From: Acidobacteriota bacterium
GTDB taxonomy: Bacteria > Acidobacteriota > Terriglobia > Terriglobales > Acidobacteriaceae
Direction of reading: 5' to 3'
Length of the DNA: 6,967 bases
Assembly (NCBI GenBank): GCA_028873155.1
Contig: JAGWML010000164.1
Location: 1 to 6,967 of the forward strand
Position numbers and translations under genes: made by a program. A model generated the notes under the pieces. The model saw nothing but the letters and a program-made list of their open reading frames with translations, ran no database searches and was not told the origin of the DNA. Positions 6,618 to 6,967 of the stretch are shown in pieces (positions within the stretch are counted from its first letter, which is position 1; every line of letters begins with the position of its first letter).

Positions 6618-6967
6618 ATGAACACCGCAACAGAGACAGCGCAAGCGCTCTATCCATTCGTCCTGACTGAAGAGCAGGAACAGCTTCGAAAGGAAATCCG
6701 TGAGTTCGCCGTGCGAGAGATCGCGCCGCATGTGATGACCTGGGACGAAACGAGCACTTTTCCTCTCGACACTGTGAAAAAACTAGGCGCGATGGGTCTG
6801 CTCGGAGTCATCTTTCCACCCGAGTACGGAGGCGCTGGACTTGGCTACGTGGACTACGTTCTCGCCATCGAAGAGCTGTCTTCTGTCGATGGCTCCATCG
6901 GCATCACTGTCGCGGCGCACAATTCGTTGGGAAGCAATCACATCTTTTTGGCTGGTAATGAAGAGCA
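6618..6967 (+). CDS. Acyl-CoA dehydrogenase, N-terminal part (runs off the window)
   Basis: The first 116 codons of an FAD-dependent acyl-CoA dehydrogenase are present; the gene is cut by the window edge, not broken. This enzyme oxidises an acyl-CoA to the 2,3-enoyl-CoA and passes electrons to electron-transfer flavoprotein. The helical N-terminal domain is clear: LTEEQEQLRKEIREFAVREI (16-35), the GLLGVIFPPEYGGAGLGYVD segment (about 59-78), and an AIEELSSVDGSIG stretch followed by AAHNSLGSNHI, typical of short- and branched-chain acyl-CoA dehydrogenases. The middle and C-terminal domains, including the catalytic Glu, lie outside, so substrate chain type cannot be judged. Following a methylcrotonyl-type carboxylase beta subunit, isovaleryl-CoA is a reasonable guess but not shown. 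The start is fixed by the strong ribosome-binding site. Confidence 0.92.
   Translation, partial: MNTATETAQALYPFVLTEEQEQLRKEIREFAVREIAPHVMTWDETSTFPLDTVKKLGAMGLLGVIFPPEYGGAGLGYVDYVLAIEELSSVDGSIGITVAAHNSLGSNHIFLAGNEE

Overview
The window looks like chromosomal DNA of a moderately GC-rich heterotrophic bacterium (about 58-60% GC by eye). The gene content and protein style (a secreted xylan-esterase-like hydrolase, a divergent citramalate-synthase-type enzyme, and an acyl-CoA carboxylase/acyl-CoA dehydrogenase pair) would suit a soil acidobacterium of the Terriglobia type. That placement is an inference from style only; no rRNA or marker gene is present. There is no sign of phage, insertion sequences, CRISPR or tRNA.

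Layout. Bases 1-195 are non-coding. Bases 196-4460 hold four genes on the minus strand. In transcription order these are a CimA/LeuA-type acyl-CoA:2-oxoacid synthase (4460-2829), a YegS/DagK-type lipid kinase (2826-1729), a secreted BD-FAE-type alpha/beta hydrolase (1627-698) and a MogA/MoaB molybdopterin protein (678-196). The first two are separated by 2 bases (TAG-CC-ATG), the next pair by about 100 bases containing a GC-rich stem-loop, and the last pair by 19 bases. They probably share at least part of one transcript, although their functions are not obviously connected.

A 321-base divergent intergenic region (4461-4781) separates this run from a plus-strand operon. The operon starts with an acyl-CoA carboxylase carboxyltransferase (beta) subunit (4782-6515), followed by an acyl-CoA dehydrogenase that runs off the right edge (6618 onward). 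A good extended -10 promoter lies just upstream of the carboxylase gene. The pair points to breakdown of branched-chain or odd-chain acyl-CoAs, with leucine catabolism via isovaleryl-CoA and methylcrotonyl-CoA the most likely case. The biotin-carrying alpha subunit is presumably outside the window.

Most of the window is ordinary metabolism. The item most worth a second look is the CimA-type enzyme. It keeps the full architecture (TIM barrel plus C-terminal LeuA-type regulatory domain) but carries a Cys-X2-Cys-X5-Cys insertion in the barrel and altered active-site motifs, including an HMG-CoA-lyase-like RDGLQ. Its substrate may therefore not be the one the family name implies. I found no convincing novel multi-gene system.
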